From Eubacterium sp. AB3007 (GTDB lineage: Bacteria; Bacillota; Clostridia; Peptostreptococcales; Anaerovoracaceae): DNA of 64,000 nucleotides. The DNA is taken from NCBI RefSeq assembly GCF_000688015.1, contig NZ_JIAD01000001.1:1054001-1118000 (forward strand), read 5' to 3'. The position numbers and the translations under genes are program-made. Below, one piece after another: positions 44,738 through 52,458 of this stretch (positions are counted from its first letter, which is position 1; every line of letters begins with the position of its first letter). The notes beneath the pieces were generated by a model. That model made no database searches. It worked only from the letters and a program-made list of their open reading frames with translations, and was not told the DNA's origin.

Positions 44738-45613
44738 CTATTCCAGATAGATCGCCTTCAACTGCTTCAGATCCTTATCATTCAGGCCATAGGCTTTCCG
44801 GAAAAACTTCCGGTAGGAACCGTATTTCTTCTTCATCTTGCGGAGTGCGTAACGAAGATCCGCCTCTGAAACGCCCCGGCTGTATTTGCCATATGTGCCT
44901 GCCCCGTATTTCGTGTAGACGTTGTTGGTCAGGCAGTAATCTCTGATTGCCGTCTTCTCATCCACACCGAGGGCGATCAGGGTCATGCAGGAGGCAATGC
45001 CTGTTCTGTCTTTGCCTGCGATACAGTGCACCAGTAAAGGGTCCCCCTGCCTGTTTTTCAGCAAGTGCCGGAAATAGGCACGATAAGCCTTCCTGGAGGC
45101 CTTGCTGTTAACAAGGTTGGTGGTGTTCTTCCTGACCACCTTGCGGCGGCTCCCGGCAAAAGTCCCGTAGAACCTGGCAGATTCCGCGCTCTTCCCCAGA
45201 GTGGTGAACCGGGCATTCCGCTTGATGGCCTTCTGATCCGCAAGCTTCCGCTCCTGCTTGATAGGTATATGCACAAAGACTGCCCCAGGGACCTTCCGAT
45301 CCGGACAATACTTCCGATCCGCCACATACCGCAGATCCAGGATCTTGCGTATCCCCATCTGTTCCGACATGCGTCTGATATCCGTATCCGAGGCGTAGGT
45401 CAGTTCCCCGCTTCGATACAGCACGCCACTGCGGACCCTCTTCCCACTGCTGGTCCGGTATCCTCCCATATCGCGAAAATTGAACACGCGATCCATCTTC
45501 ACCTCATGATCAGACAGGCGAACGGGATTGGACACCGCAAAAACTGCGCCCACATCCATAGATACGAGCACAGCGATCATGATCAATAACAGAAGCATTC
45601 TGATTCTTCTCAT
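44738..45613 (-). CDS. Secreted tyrosine/serine protein phosphatase
   Basis: The 291-residue protein begins with a signal peptide (MRRIRM, ~18 hydrophobic residues, AVFA cleavage). FNFRDMGGYRT and the P-loop HCIAGKDRTGIA are those of the Y_phosphatase3 family (LipA/TPbA-like secreted phosphatases), with a DLR motif upstream. It may act on exopolysaccharide or phosphoinositide-like substrates outside the cell. I chose the ATG at 45613 with GAGGAA four to nine bases ahead; longer frames read into the structured RNA upstream. Confidence 0.85.
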   Translation of the reverse strand: MRRIRMLLLLIMIAVLVSMDVGAVFAVSNPVRLSDHEVKMDRVFNFRDMGGYRTSSGKRVRSGVLYRSGELTYASDTDIRRMSEQMGIRKILDLRYVADRKYCPDRKVPGAVFVHIPIKQERKLADQKAIKRNARFTTLGKSAESARFYGTFAGSRRKVVRKNTTNLVNSKASRKAYRAYFRHLLKNRQGDPLLVHCIAGKDRTGIASCMTLIALGVDEKTAIRDYCLTNNVYTKYGAGTYGKYSRGVSEADLRYALRKMKKKYGSYRKFFRKAYGLNDKDLKQLKAIYLE

Positions 45614-45665
45614 AAGATTCCTCATCTGTATTATGTTGCCCCATCGATGATCGATGGAGTACATC

Positions 45666-45868
45666 GACGGCCGGGCTGACCTGGTCTTTGCCCCCACACT
45701 TGCCTTGACCGGGATTTTCCCGAGGACTTACATCTAGAGCGCGCCATGATCACCGCGGCCTCTTGCTCACGGCTTACGTGGATCCCTTTGCCCGCGCCTG
45801 GCCTGGATTTTCAACCACAGACCCCGGCCGTCACTGGTTATTATAGCAAGGCGGGGCCGGAAAATCAA
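45666..45868 (-). ncRNA. Candidate structured RNA with its own promoter
   Basis: On the minus strand a promoter TTGATT (45868-45863), 17 bp, TATAAT (45845-45840) puts the start near 45833. Exactly there begins a 10-bp closing stem, GACGGCCGGG (5' side 45832-45823) pairing with CCCGGCCGTC (45675-45666), enclosing ~147 nt with further hairpins (CACG-TAAGC-CGTG; CGGGA-AAA-TCCCG). The stretch is GC-rich with no good ORF, and a CCATCGATcATCGATGG hairpin follows at 45641-45657. I cannot match it to a class with certainty. It lies between comF and hpf (with insertions), where raiA-type RNAs are commonly found. Confidence 0.6.
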
Positions 45869-45872
45869 CCGC

Positions 45873-47441
45873 TTACTGTCCGGAAGACCAGGGGATGGAG
45901 GGAACGATCAGAGCATCCAGATCCAGAGACTCGGTCTTCTTGGCCACCAGATTGGAATCCTCGTTGATATGTGCGTACCCGGAAATGCCGATGCCTTTGC
46001 TGCGGCAGTCCTTCACCACGTTCTTTGTGATCTTTCCGTAGTATGTGGGCATGTTGTCGAATCTCAACTTGACACACGCCTTGGCGTAGGAGGTGGTGTT
46101 CCCGGAAAGCTCCGCACAGACCAGGTTCAGTTTCACCCTGGACAGGCGTGAATAGTTCTTCTTGCTGTCCCGGAAGTTGCGGAGGGAAGCGGGGTCCATG
46201 GCTTCCACCTCATAGCGTTCTGGATGCGCCACCTTATTCAGCCGCTTCGCCAGCTCGTCCGTTTGCTTTCTGGTCCAGGGTTTCCCAGGGTTGGACTTCA
46301 TCTCGATCTGCCCTTTGCCCTTGTACTTATCCGTAATGGCGATAGCATCCTCCATTCGCATCATCCTCTGGTTGTATTTCTTGGCATTCTTTCCCTTGGT
46401 TACCTTCAACTTCAGGATCTTGGCCGCCGTAGTCCCAGTGATCAAACCCTTGGTGGAGGTCATATCCTTCAGCTGGTTGTCATGGCTGACGATGAACTCA
46501 AAATTCCCCTTGCTGTCTGGCTTGCTGGGCCACAAGTCGAAATTGGTTCCGACGAACCCTGCCTGCATCCCCTTGGTCAGCGCTACCCTGGAGTTCTCCG
46601 GGAAGTTGTTGGCAAGCCCTCGGTGCGCAAAGAACTGGTTGTCGTGCTTGCCGATCTTATACGGAAGAACCTTGACGGCACACTTGTATTTCTTTCCCTT
46701 GACCTTGATCTTGATGGTGGCGCTCCCTGGCGCGAGCAGGGTCACCTTCCATTTGTTTTTTCCGGTCTTCTTCACAGCGATGATCTTCTTCTTCGCCTTC
46801 TTTAGCTTGACCAGCTTCCCCTTCTTGCTTCCGGTCAGCACCAGTTGAAAACTCTGTCCTCTGGTAGCGCGGATACTGCTGTAGTTGAGTTTCGGTCCCT
46901 TCTTGGTAGCGTTCACCACCAGCTTACCCGGTGCACTCAGTGTAGTGACTCTGGTACCGGCGTTCCAGGGAGATGGGTCTGCCTCTGCAGATCTCGGAGT
47001 CCTGCTCTGTACCGTATAGGTGGTTCCCGGCTTCAAATCCAGAAACGCGATGGTGGTTGCCCCATTTCCGGCCTTCCGTATGGTCTTTCCTCCATCGATG
47101 GTGTACTCGATGCCAGCCTCTGCTCGGATCACCACGCTGGTCCTGCTCCTGTGGAGCACGTTCGGAAGCACGGTCGGCACATCCTGCACTTTCCCCTGCA
47201 TGGTGACCGGCGCCTCCGGTGTATCGGACTCCTTCGGTGTCTCCTGCTGCGGCTCCTGTTCAATCCCAGAAGGTTCCTCTTGAGGATCGTTTGCATCCTC
47301 CTGCCCCCCTACTGTTTCCGGCGGGGTTGCCGCGGTCTCCTCTCCAAACGCAAAGCCTGCCTCCATCGGCCACAATGCGATCACCAGCGCAAGGGCCATG
47401 ATCGCCACAAGTACTCTTTTCATTATCATGCTTCTCATCAT
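45873..47441 (-). CDS. Secreted GDPD-like protein with Ig-like domain, paralogue 1
   Basis: About 522 residues: signal peptide (cleavage near FAFG), an acidic Pro/Glu-rich spacer (~35-85), an Fn3-like segment, a Lys-rich Ig-like domain (residues ~175-265), and a glycerophosphodiester phosphodiesterase barrel. FFAHRGLANNFPENS keeps the catalytic His and PEN motif, VSHDNQL the second His, and GQIEMKSN a later Glu, but the E-x-D metal pair is NFD, lacking the first Glu. Activity on glycerophosphodiesters or teichoic acids is therefore uncertain. GGAG supports the ATG at 47441. It is the last gene of a three-gene unit. Confidence 0.82.
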   Translation of the reverse strand: MMRSMIMKRVLVAIMALALVIALWPMEAGFAFGEETAATPPETVGGQEDANDPQEEPSGIEQEPQQETPKESDTPEAPVTMQGKVQDVPTVLPNVLHRSRTSVVIRAEAGIEYTIDGGKTIRKAGNGATTIAFLDLKPGTTYTVQSRTPRSAEADPSPWNAGTRVTTLSAPGKLVVNATKKGPKLNYSSIRATRGQSFQLVLTGSKKGKLVKLKKAKKKIIAVKKTGKNKWKVTLLAPGSATIKIKVKGKKYKCAVKVLPYKIGKHDNQFFAHRGLANNFPENSRVALTKGMQAGFVGTNFDLWPSKPDSKGNFEFIVSHDNQLKDMTSTKGLITGTTAAKILKLKVTKGKNAKKYNQRMMRMEDAIAITDKYKGKGQIEMKSNPGKPWTRKQTDELAKRLNKVAHPERYEVEAMDPASLRNFRDSKKNYSRLSRVKLNLVCAELSGNTTSYAKACVKLRFDNMPTYYGKITKNVVKDCRSKGIGISGYAHINEDSNLVAKKTESLDLDALIVPSIPWSSGQ

Positions 47442-47457
47442 TCTGCTTCTCCACTCG

Positions 47458-48588
47458 TTATGCCCATGGAATGTCCGACACACAGATCCAATCCAGTCGG
47501 AACATTTCTAGGTCCTTTGCCGTCTTGTTTGCGTCGCTGTGCATTCCAGCGTACGCGCCGATGCCGATATTCTCCTCCCGGCAACGGTCCACTACCTGCT
47601 GGTTGACGATTCTGCTGTTGATATGGATGTTATCGAACCCGCTGGTTTTGGCCCTCTCGATCTTTCCCATGGCATCCATGGCCTTCTGGACCACCAGATT
47701 CAACTCCAGATCCAACCCCACCTTCGCCTGGCTCTCTGCGAACCGTGTCAGCGTTCCCTCGTCCACAGCTTCGATCTGCCAGGTGGCAGGAACCTTGCGG
47801 GATTTCAGCGCTGCGGCCAGTCTGTCCGTCTGAACAGAGGTCCAGTTCCCTTTCATCTCGATTTGAGCGATCCCGCCGTATTTCTTTGTGAGGTCTACTG
47901 CGTCAGCCAGCAGAATCATCTTCTGCCTGGATTTCCTGGCACCGCGCCCCTTCGTGATCTTCGTCCTGCGAATGTCCTGCGCCAGTGTCTCTCTGATGAG
48001 CCCTTTCCGAGACGTCATCTTCTTTAGAGAATCATCGTGAGACACCGCAAAGTCAAATCGGCCGCTGCTGTCTGGCCTGGTGGGGATCAGATCAAAAGCG
48101 ACACCTCTGAACCCGACCTTCATCGCCTTCTTCAGCGCGATGGCTGAGTTCTCCGGATACTTCTCTGCGTATCCTCTGTGTCCGATAAACACCTGGCTGC
48201 GTTTTCCGATCCTGTACGGCAGCACCTGCACCTTGCACCGGTATTTCTTTCCCTTGTGTTTTTTTACACGCAGGGTGGTCTTTCCGGGCTTCAGACAGGT
48301 GACCTGCCACCGGTTCTTTCCGATCTTGCCGATCCGGACGATTCCCTTCCTGGAGGCTATGAGCTTTCCGGCCTTCCCTTTCAGGGCGATCTGGAAGCTA
48401 AGATCCCTGGTGGCAGTGACGCTGCGATAGCTGAGCCTGGCCCCTTGCTTTGTGCGAAAGACCGGCGCCGCCGACGCTCCGTGCACAAAGCCTCCCTCCA
48501 GGAAGCCAAACATACTGACAACCATCACAACAGCGATGACGATGGCGATGTTTTTCCTGACTTGTTTCTCCATATGCTCCTTTCTCAT
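47458..48588 (-). CDS. Secreted GDPD-like protein with Ig-like domain, paralogue 2
   Basis: The 376-residue protein is the sister of the next gene: signal peptide (cleavage near GASA), a basic Ig-like domain (RTKQGARLSYRSV...VKHKGKKYRCKVQVLPYRIGK-type), then a GDPD barrel with FIGHRGYAEKYPENS, VSHDDSL and AQIEMKGN. Here too the first metal Glu is missing (AFD). It lacks the acidic spacer and Fn3 part of its paralogue. Its ATG overlaps the stop of the upstream gene (ATGA); an ATG five codons later with AAAGGAG is an alternative. Confidence 0.82.
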   Translation of the reverse strand: MRKEHMEKQVRKNIAIVIAVVMVVSMFGFLEGGFVHGASAAPVFRTKQGARLSYRSVTATRDLSFQIALKGKAGKLIASRKGIVRIGKIGKNRWQVTCLKPGKTTLRVKKHKGKKYRCKVQVLPYRIGKRSQVFIGHRGYAEKYPENSAIALKKAMKVGFRGVAFDLIPTRPDSSGRFDFAVSHDDSLKKMTSRKGLIRETLAQDIRRTKITKGRGARKSRQKMILLADAVDLTKKYGGIAQIEMKGNWTSVQTDRLAAALKSRKVPATWQIEAVDEGTLTRFAESQAKVGLDLELNLVVQKAMDAMGKIERAKTSGFDNIHINSRIVNQQVVDRCREENIGIGAYAGMHSDANKTAKDLEMFRLDWICVSDIPWA

Positions 48589-49973
48589 GGCAACGTCACC
48601 TGAAATACATATGTTTTCCGATACTTACTGTAGATGGGTTGCACGGATTTTCGTTTGGTTTTCTTTCTCTTCTTGTTGGCCTTCTGGATCTTCTTGATCT
48701 TCTTGCGATCCTTTTTGCTGAGCTCTGACTTGACGTGGACGGTCCCGTAGAGCTTGTTCCCTACATGAAAGACGGACTCCAGTTCTCCGGTCAGTCCCAG
48801 CTGAATATCCTGCAATCTATGCCCCTCCCGGTCGAATAAGGTAACCGTGTTCTTGGTGGAGGTCTGATATCTAGACTGAGACAGGAGAATATAGTCGCCC
48901 TCCATCTCGATCCCCTGGATGTAGGTCGCCGGATTATGGTTCAGAACAAAACGTTTGGTGGCCACGAACCGGTTGTTCAGCACATACATATACCCGTTGT
49001 AATCTCTGGCCCGGATATAGTAGAGGTCGTTCTTGCTGTCATACCCCAGGGCGTTGAATCCCTCTGGTGTGTCCCGGAACCGGGCGGTATTCACGTGCAC
49101 CGTCCTCAGCACTTTCAGGGACCCCGGGTCGATGATCCGGAGGTTTGGATCTTTCTTCTTGTCTCCGGTAGCGATGAGCTTTCTGATGCGCTTGTTGTAG
49201 ACGATGCTGTTCGCATGACCGATCCGCAGAGATTTCGACACCTTCAGGAGTTTTTTGTCTGCCAGCCGTATTTTGGCGATACGGATCTCAACGGTCTTGT
49301 TCCCCTGCTTATCTCTGCACCTGTACTCAAAGCACATATAGAGATACTTGCCATCAGAGCAACTCCCCTCGCCGATATCATGGTTCAGCAACTTCTTCCC
49401 GGCTTCCTTTCGGATATCCAGCAGCTTGCCTCCCTTTTTCAGAAAGCTGACCCTGCCTTTGGCCGATCGCTGCATCCACGAAGTGGTCCAATGCCCAGAA
49501 TAAACAGGCCCCTTCTCCGTCCGGCAGACCGCACGCACCCGAACACACCAGGTGGCAGGCTCCTGAACCTGGAGATGGATGCCTCCGGCACCAGCCTTAA
49601 CATTGATGGTCCTGGCACCCCTCCAGAGCGCACTCCTGGCATACTGCACCTGGTATTCTTCGGCAAAAGGTACCTCCTCCCACTGCAGGAAGAGGTCCTT
49701 CCCTGTTCGCTGCACCCTGGTGAGTTTCACGCCAGCCAGTACAGATGGGATCTCTTCCTCCACTGGGATCTCTTCTTCCGCCTCTTCAGGAACTATCTCT
49801 TCGGAGGCCTCTACTACCGGCTCCTCCGTATCCTGTATCTGCTCTGCAGCAGTCTCCCCCAAAGGCGCCTGCGGCTGTGCCTCTTCCGCCCAACATGCTC
49901 CAGGGAGCAGAAATACCCCTGCGATCAGCACTGCCAAAACCATATACTTTCTGTTTTCTGACATTCTTCCCAT
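48585..49973 (-). CDS. Secreted protein with Fn3-like domain and beta-propeller-like repeats
   Basis: A 462-residue exported protein: signal peptide (cleavage after CWA), a Glu/Pro-rich acidic spacer (residues ~30-75), an Fn3-like segment (TRVQRTGKDLFLQWEEVPFAEEYQVQYA, WCVRVRAV), and a C-terminal ~300 residues with propeller-like repeats (HDIGEGSCSDGKYLYMCFE, GHANSIVYNKRIRKLIATG, GFNALGYDSKNDLYYIRARD). A very basic stretch (KKDRKKIKKIQKANKKRKKTKRK) precedes the end and may bind anionic wall polymers. Heads an operon with the two GDPD-like genes. Function unknown. Confidence 0.72.
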   Translation of the reverse strand: MGRMSENRKYMVLAVLIAGVFLLPGACWAEEAQPQAPLGETAAEQIQDTEEPVVEASEEIVPEEAEEEIPVEEEIPSVLAGVKLTRVQRTGKDLFLQWEEVPFAEEYQVQYARSALWRGARTINVKAGAGGIHLQVQEPATWCVRVRAVCRTEKGPVYSGHWTTSWMQRSAKGRVSFLKKGGKLLDIRKEAGKKLLNHDIGEGSCSDGKYLYMCFEYRCRDKQGNKTVEIRIAKIRLADKKLLKVSKSLRIGHANSIVYNKRIRKLIATGDKKKDPNLRIIDPGSLKVLRTVHVNTARFRDTPEGFNALGYDSKNDLYYIRARDYNGYMYVLNNRFVATKRFVLNHNPATYIQGIEMEGDYILLSQSRYQTSTKNTVTLFDREGHRLQDIQLGLTGELESVFHVGNKLYGTVHVKSELSKKDRKKIKKIQKANKKRKKTKRKSVQPIYSKYRKTYVFQVTLP

Positions 49974-50008
49974 AAATACTATTCTAACACCCTTAAATTA
50001 TAAGCCGA

Positions 50009-50806
50009 TTAAACAATATCGTATTCCTCCTGAAGGATGTTGGACAGGATCGTCTCGCCCCACGAGTATTCCGAAAGGAACTCCCCGGCAAACTGATCTC
50101 TAAGTTCCATGTTCTTCAGTTTCCAGGAATAGTAATCGCAATCGAACATATCCGTGTTGACCATCTGTCCTCGTGCGGTGGAGATCAGCAAACCACCCAA
50201 TCCGGCACTTCTTAGAGAGGACCGGAGCCTGCGCAGGGCATTGTAGTAGACGGTCATGTTCTCATTGCTATACGGCCTGTTCTCCCATATGATGCTGTAG
50301 ATCTCCTCATTACTGATCTCTTTCCCCTGCCTGGTAACGATCAGCGCCAGGATCTCCTTTGCCTTTCCTGTAAGGTTGATCGGAATGTTGTTCTTCCTGA
50401 CGGTGAACCTTCCAAACGTCTGGATATAGACGTCTTTGTTTTGTCTGGTGGCGAGGATCCTGATCTTCTCCATCATCAGCTTCAGGGTCTCCCTGGTGTA
50501 CGGCTTTATGAGATAGTAGTCCCCGCCGATCTCGTTGGAATCCCGGATGTACTCATCGTAAGCCGTTATGAATACAATAATAACATTACGCCTTATCTCT
50601 CTCAATTTCTGAGCGAGGGTGATCCCATCCATGATCGGCATCTCAATATCCAGAAACGCTACGCTTACCGGATCCTTCTCCATGTAGGCAAGCGCCGCTC
50701 TGGCATCTTCGAATTTCCCGACCAGGTTGAGATCATCGATCCCCTCTGTCAGTCTTTCAAACTTCCGCATCATCAGCAGTTCGTCATCAACGATAATCGC
50801 TTTCAT
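50009..50806 (-). CDS. Response regulator with SARP-like winged-helix output domain
   Basis: The 265-residue regulator has a complete receiver: IIVDDE at the start, phospho-acceptor Asp in AFLDIEMPIMDGI (residue ~53), Thr in FITAYDEY and Lys in YLIKPY. After residue ~130 comes a winged-helix domain (QTFGRFTVRKNNIPINLTGKAKEILALIVTRQG, RRLRSSLRSAGL) as in the gene at 2077-2850. It overlaps the kinase gene by 20 bp. The probable targets are the adjacent surface-protein genes; this is inference. Confidence 0.88.
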   Translation of the reverse strand: MKAIIVDDELLMMRKFERLTEGIDDLNLVGKFEDARAALAYMEKDPVSVAFLDIEMPIMDGITLAQKLREIRRNVIIVFITAYDEYIRDSNEIGGDYYLIKPYTRETLKLMMEKIRILATRQNKDVYIQTFGRFTVRKNNIPINLTGKAKEILALIVTRQGKEISNEEIYSIIWENRPYSNENMTVYYNALRRLRSSLRSAGLGGLLISTARGQMVNTDMFDCDYYSWKLKNMELRDQFAGEFLSEYSWGETILSNILQEEYDIV

Positions 50807-52286
50807 CTCTCTCCTCTGTTTTCGGTATAGATACCGTCACTTTCGTCCCGATCCCAATCTTACTCTCCACTTTCAGACTCGCCCCCATGACCTTCTCCAG
50901 TCGAAACTGGATATTTCTCAGGCCGGTCGAGTCCCCTTCTCCGATCCTTTGCCTCCTGTAGTATTCCTCCACATCGAAACCTACCCCTGTGTCCTCGATC
51001 TCAACGATCCACCTGTCCGCCCTTTCTCTAGTCCGAACGTATACAACGCCGCCTTCCGGTCCTCTTCCATAGATGCCGTGGCGGATGGCATTCTCTACGA
51101 GGGGCTGAATGGTCAACGGCAGGATCGAGAACCGGGTGACCCTCGTATCGTATTCCATGCGAAGTTTGTTTCCAAACCGCATCTTCTCTATACTGACATA
51201 CGCTTTCACATTCTCCAGTTCCTGCGAGAAGGCAAGCGGTTCGTCCTTTGTCATGGCCCTGATGCAGCTTCTGAGGTGGACCGTGAAATACCCCAGCAAT
51301 TCCGAGGCGTATTCCGGATCCATCAGAATCACCTCCTGTATGGATCCCAGGGCATTATACAGGAAATGCGGTTGCATCTGGCTTGTGAAATTCCGGATCC
51401 TGCTCATGCGGAGTGCCTGTTCGAGCTGCTTCTTCTCCTGCTCTCTTTTCTGCTGCTCGGTCAGGTCGTAGATCACACAAAACATGTGAACATCGTCTGT
51501 CTCCTGATCTTTATATAGGTAAAACACTTCACGGCAGGGCAGGATCCCGCCTTCTTTTGTGCTGATGGAAAACAGCACAGAAGCCCTGAGGGTTCCACCG
51601 TAAAAGTGATTCAGCAGAGCCTCCGGAGAGCCGACCTCTCTGTATTGCTTCTCATTCTCTACGACGAGGTTTTCACAGATCCAATCGTGAAGATCGCTAT
51701 ACCGGGGGATCTCCTCCAGGGAGGGAATTCTCTTGATGAAACGCTTCTCCACCGCCGTGATGTCATCCGATTTCTCAAGAACCAGATCTTTGCTGAGATT
51801 GATCTCCATATACGCCGCAGAGCTGGCCAGCACGGCTTTCATGTGATTCGCTTCTTTCTGCTGTAGGGAAGAAAGCTCCGCCCTGTGCCTGATCTCCCGC
51901 TGCATCAGGTTATCGATGTTCTTGACCCCCATGTAGACGTGTGTCCCCTCTTCAGTGGGCTGCAGCGTCGCTGTGATCTGATGATAGACCTCTTTCCCGT
52001 TTCTCTTGATGCGGTATATGAAAGTGTAGTACTTGTCATCCTGCAGACCCCTGACAAGATTATCGCGGGAAAGCATCTCCAGGACGTACTCTCGATCGTC
52101 CTCTGCTATGATTTCTTCAACTCCCGATGGAAGAGCTTCGAAAAAGTTGTCTCCGGATTTCTCTAACTTAAGCTTCTTGTAGTCTTCGCTCTCATGAAAG
52201 CATTTGTATGCTGAGGTCTCAAGATCGATATCATAGATTGTCTCAAAACTTTCAAACAAAGCCTTTGCGATCAGTTCATAATCCAT
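50787..52286 (-). CDS. Cytosolic LytS/YesM-type sensor histidine kinase
   Basis: A 499-residue kinase with no membrane segment. Two PAS-like regions (residues ~1-125 and ~190-280, ending in VIYDLTEQQKREQ and FYLYKDQETDDVHMF) precede the His-kinase domain with the phospho-His in SQMQPHFLYNALGSIQ and the ATPase domain with QPLVENAIRHGI and DTGVGFD. Soluble PAS kinases of this kind sense internal cues. Paired with the regulator downstream. The ATG at 52286 with AAGGG is preferred to a TTG six codons upstream. Confidence 0.88.
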   Translation of the reverse strand: MDYELIAKALFESFETIYDIDLETSAYKCFHESEDYKKLKLEKSGDNFFEALPSGVEEIIAEDDREYVLEMLSRDNLVRGLQDDKYYTFIYRIKRNGKEVYHQITATLQPTEEGTHVYMGVKNIDNLMQREIRHRAELSSLQQKEANHMKAVLASSAAYMEINLSKDLVLEKSDDITAVEKRFIKRIPSLEEIPRYSDLHDWICENLVVENEKQYREVGSPEALLNHFYGGTLRASVLFSISTKEGGILPCREVFYLYKDQETDDVHMFCVIYDLTEQQKREQEKKQLEQALRMSRIRNFTSQMQPHFLYNALGSIQEVILMDPEYASELLGYFTVHLRSCIRAMTKDEPLAFSQELENVKAYVSIEKMRFGNKLRMEYDTRVTRFSILPLTIQPLVENAIRHGIYGRGPEGGVVYVRTRERADRWIVEIEDTGVGFDVEEYYRRQRIGEGDSTGLRNIQFRLEKVMGASLKVESKIGIGTKVTVSIPKTEERDESDYR

Positions 52287-52390
52287 GTAAATACCCTTAT
52301 CCAAGTCAGCACATCCTCCCCTGTCGCAGAATCAAAAGCCAGATACTTTACCTTTTATTGTAGCATCCACGAGGTTCATTCGCAAGGGAA

Positions 52391-52430
52391 GAAAACAAAA
52401 GGGCATTCTGCATCCAATGCAAAATGCCCA
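52391..52430 (-). terminator. Terminator of the adhesin gene
   Basis: GGGCATT/AATGCCC outer arms plus TGCAT/ATGCA inner arms, then TTTTGTTTTC on the minus strand. Confidence 0.8.
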
Positions 52431-52458
52431 CACTTATTTAATCCATCTTCTGTTTAAC

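Noticed and set aside
45626..45697. N-terminal extension of the secreted phosphatase
   Set aside because: It would read into the structured RNA and place residues ahead of a clear signal peptide.
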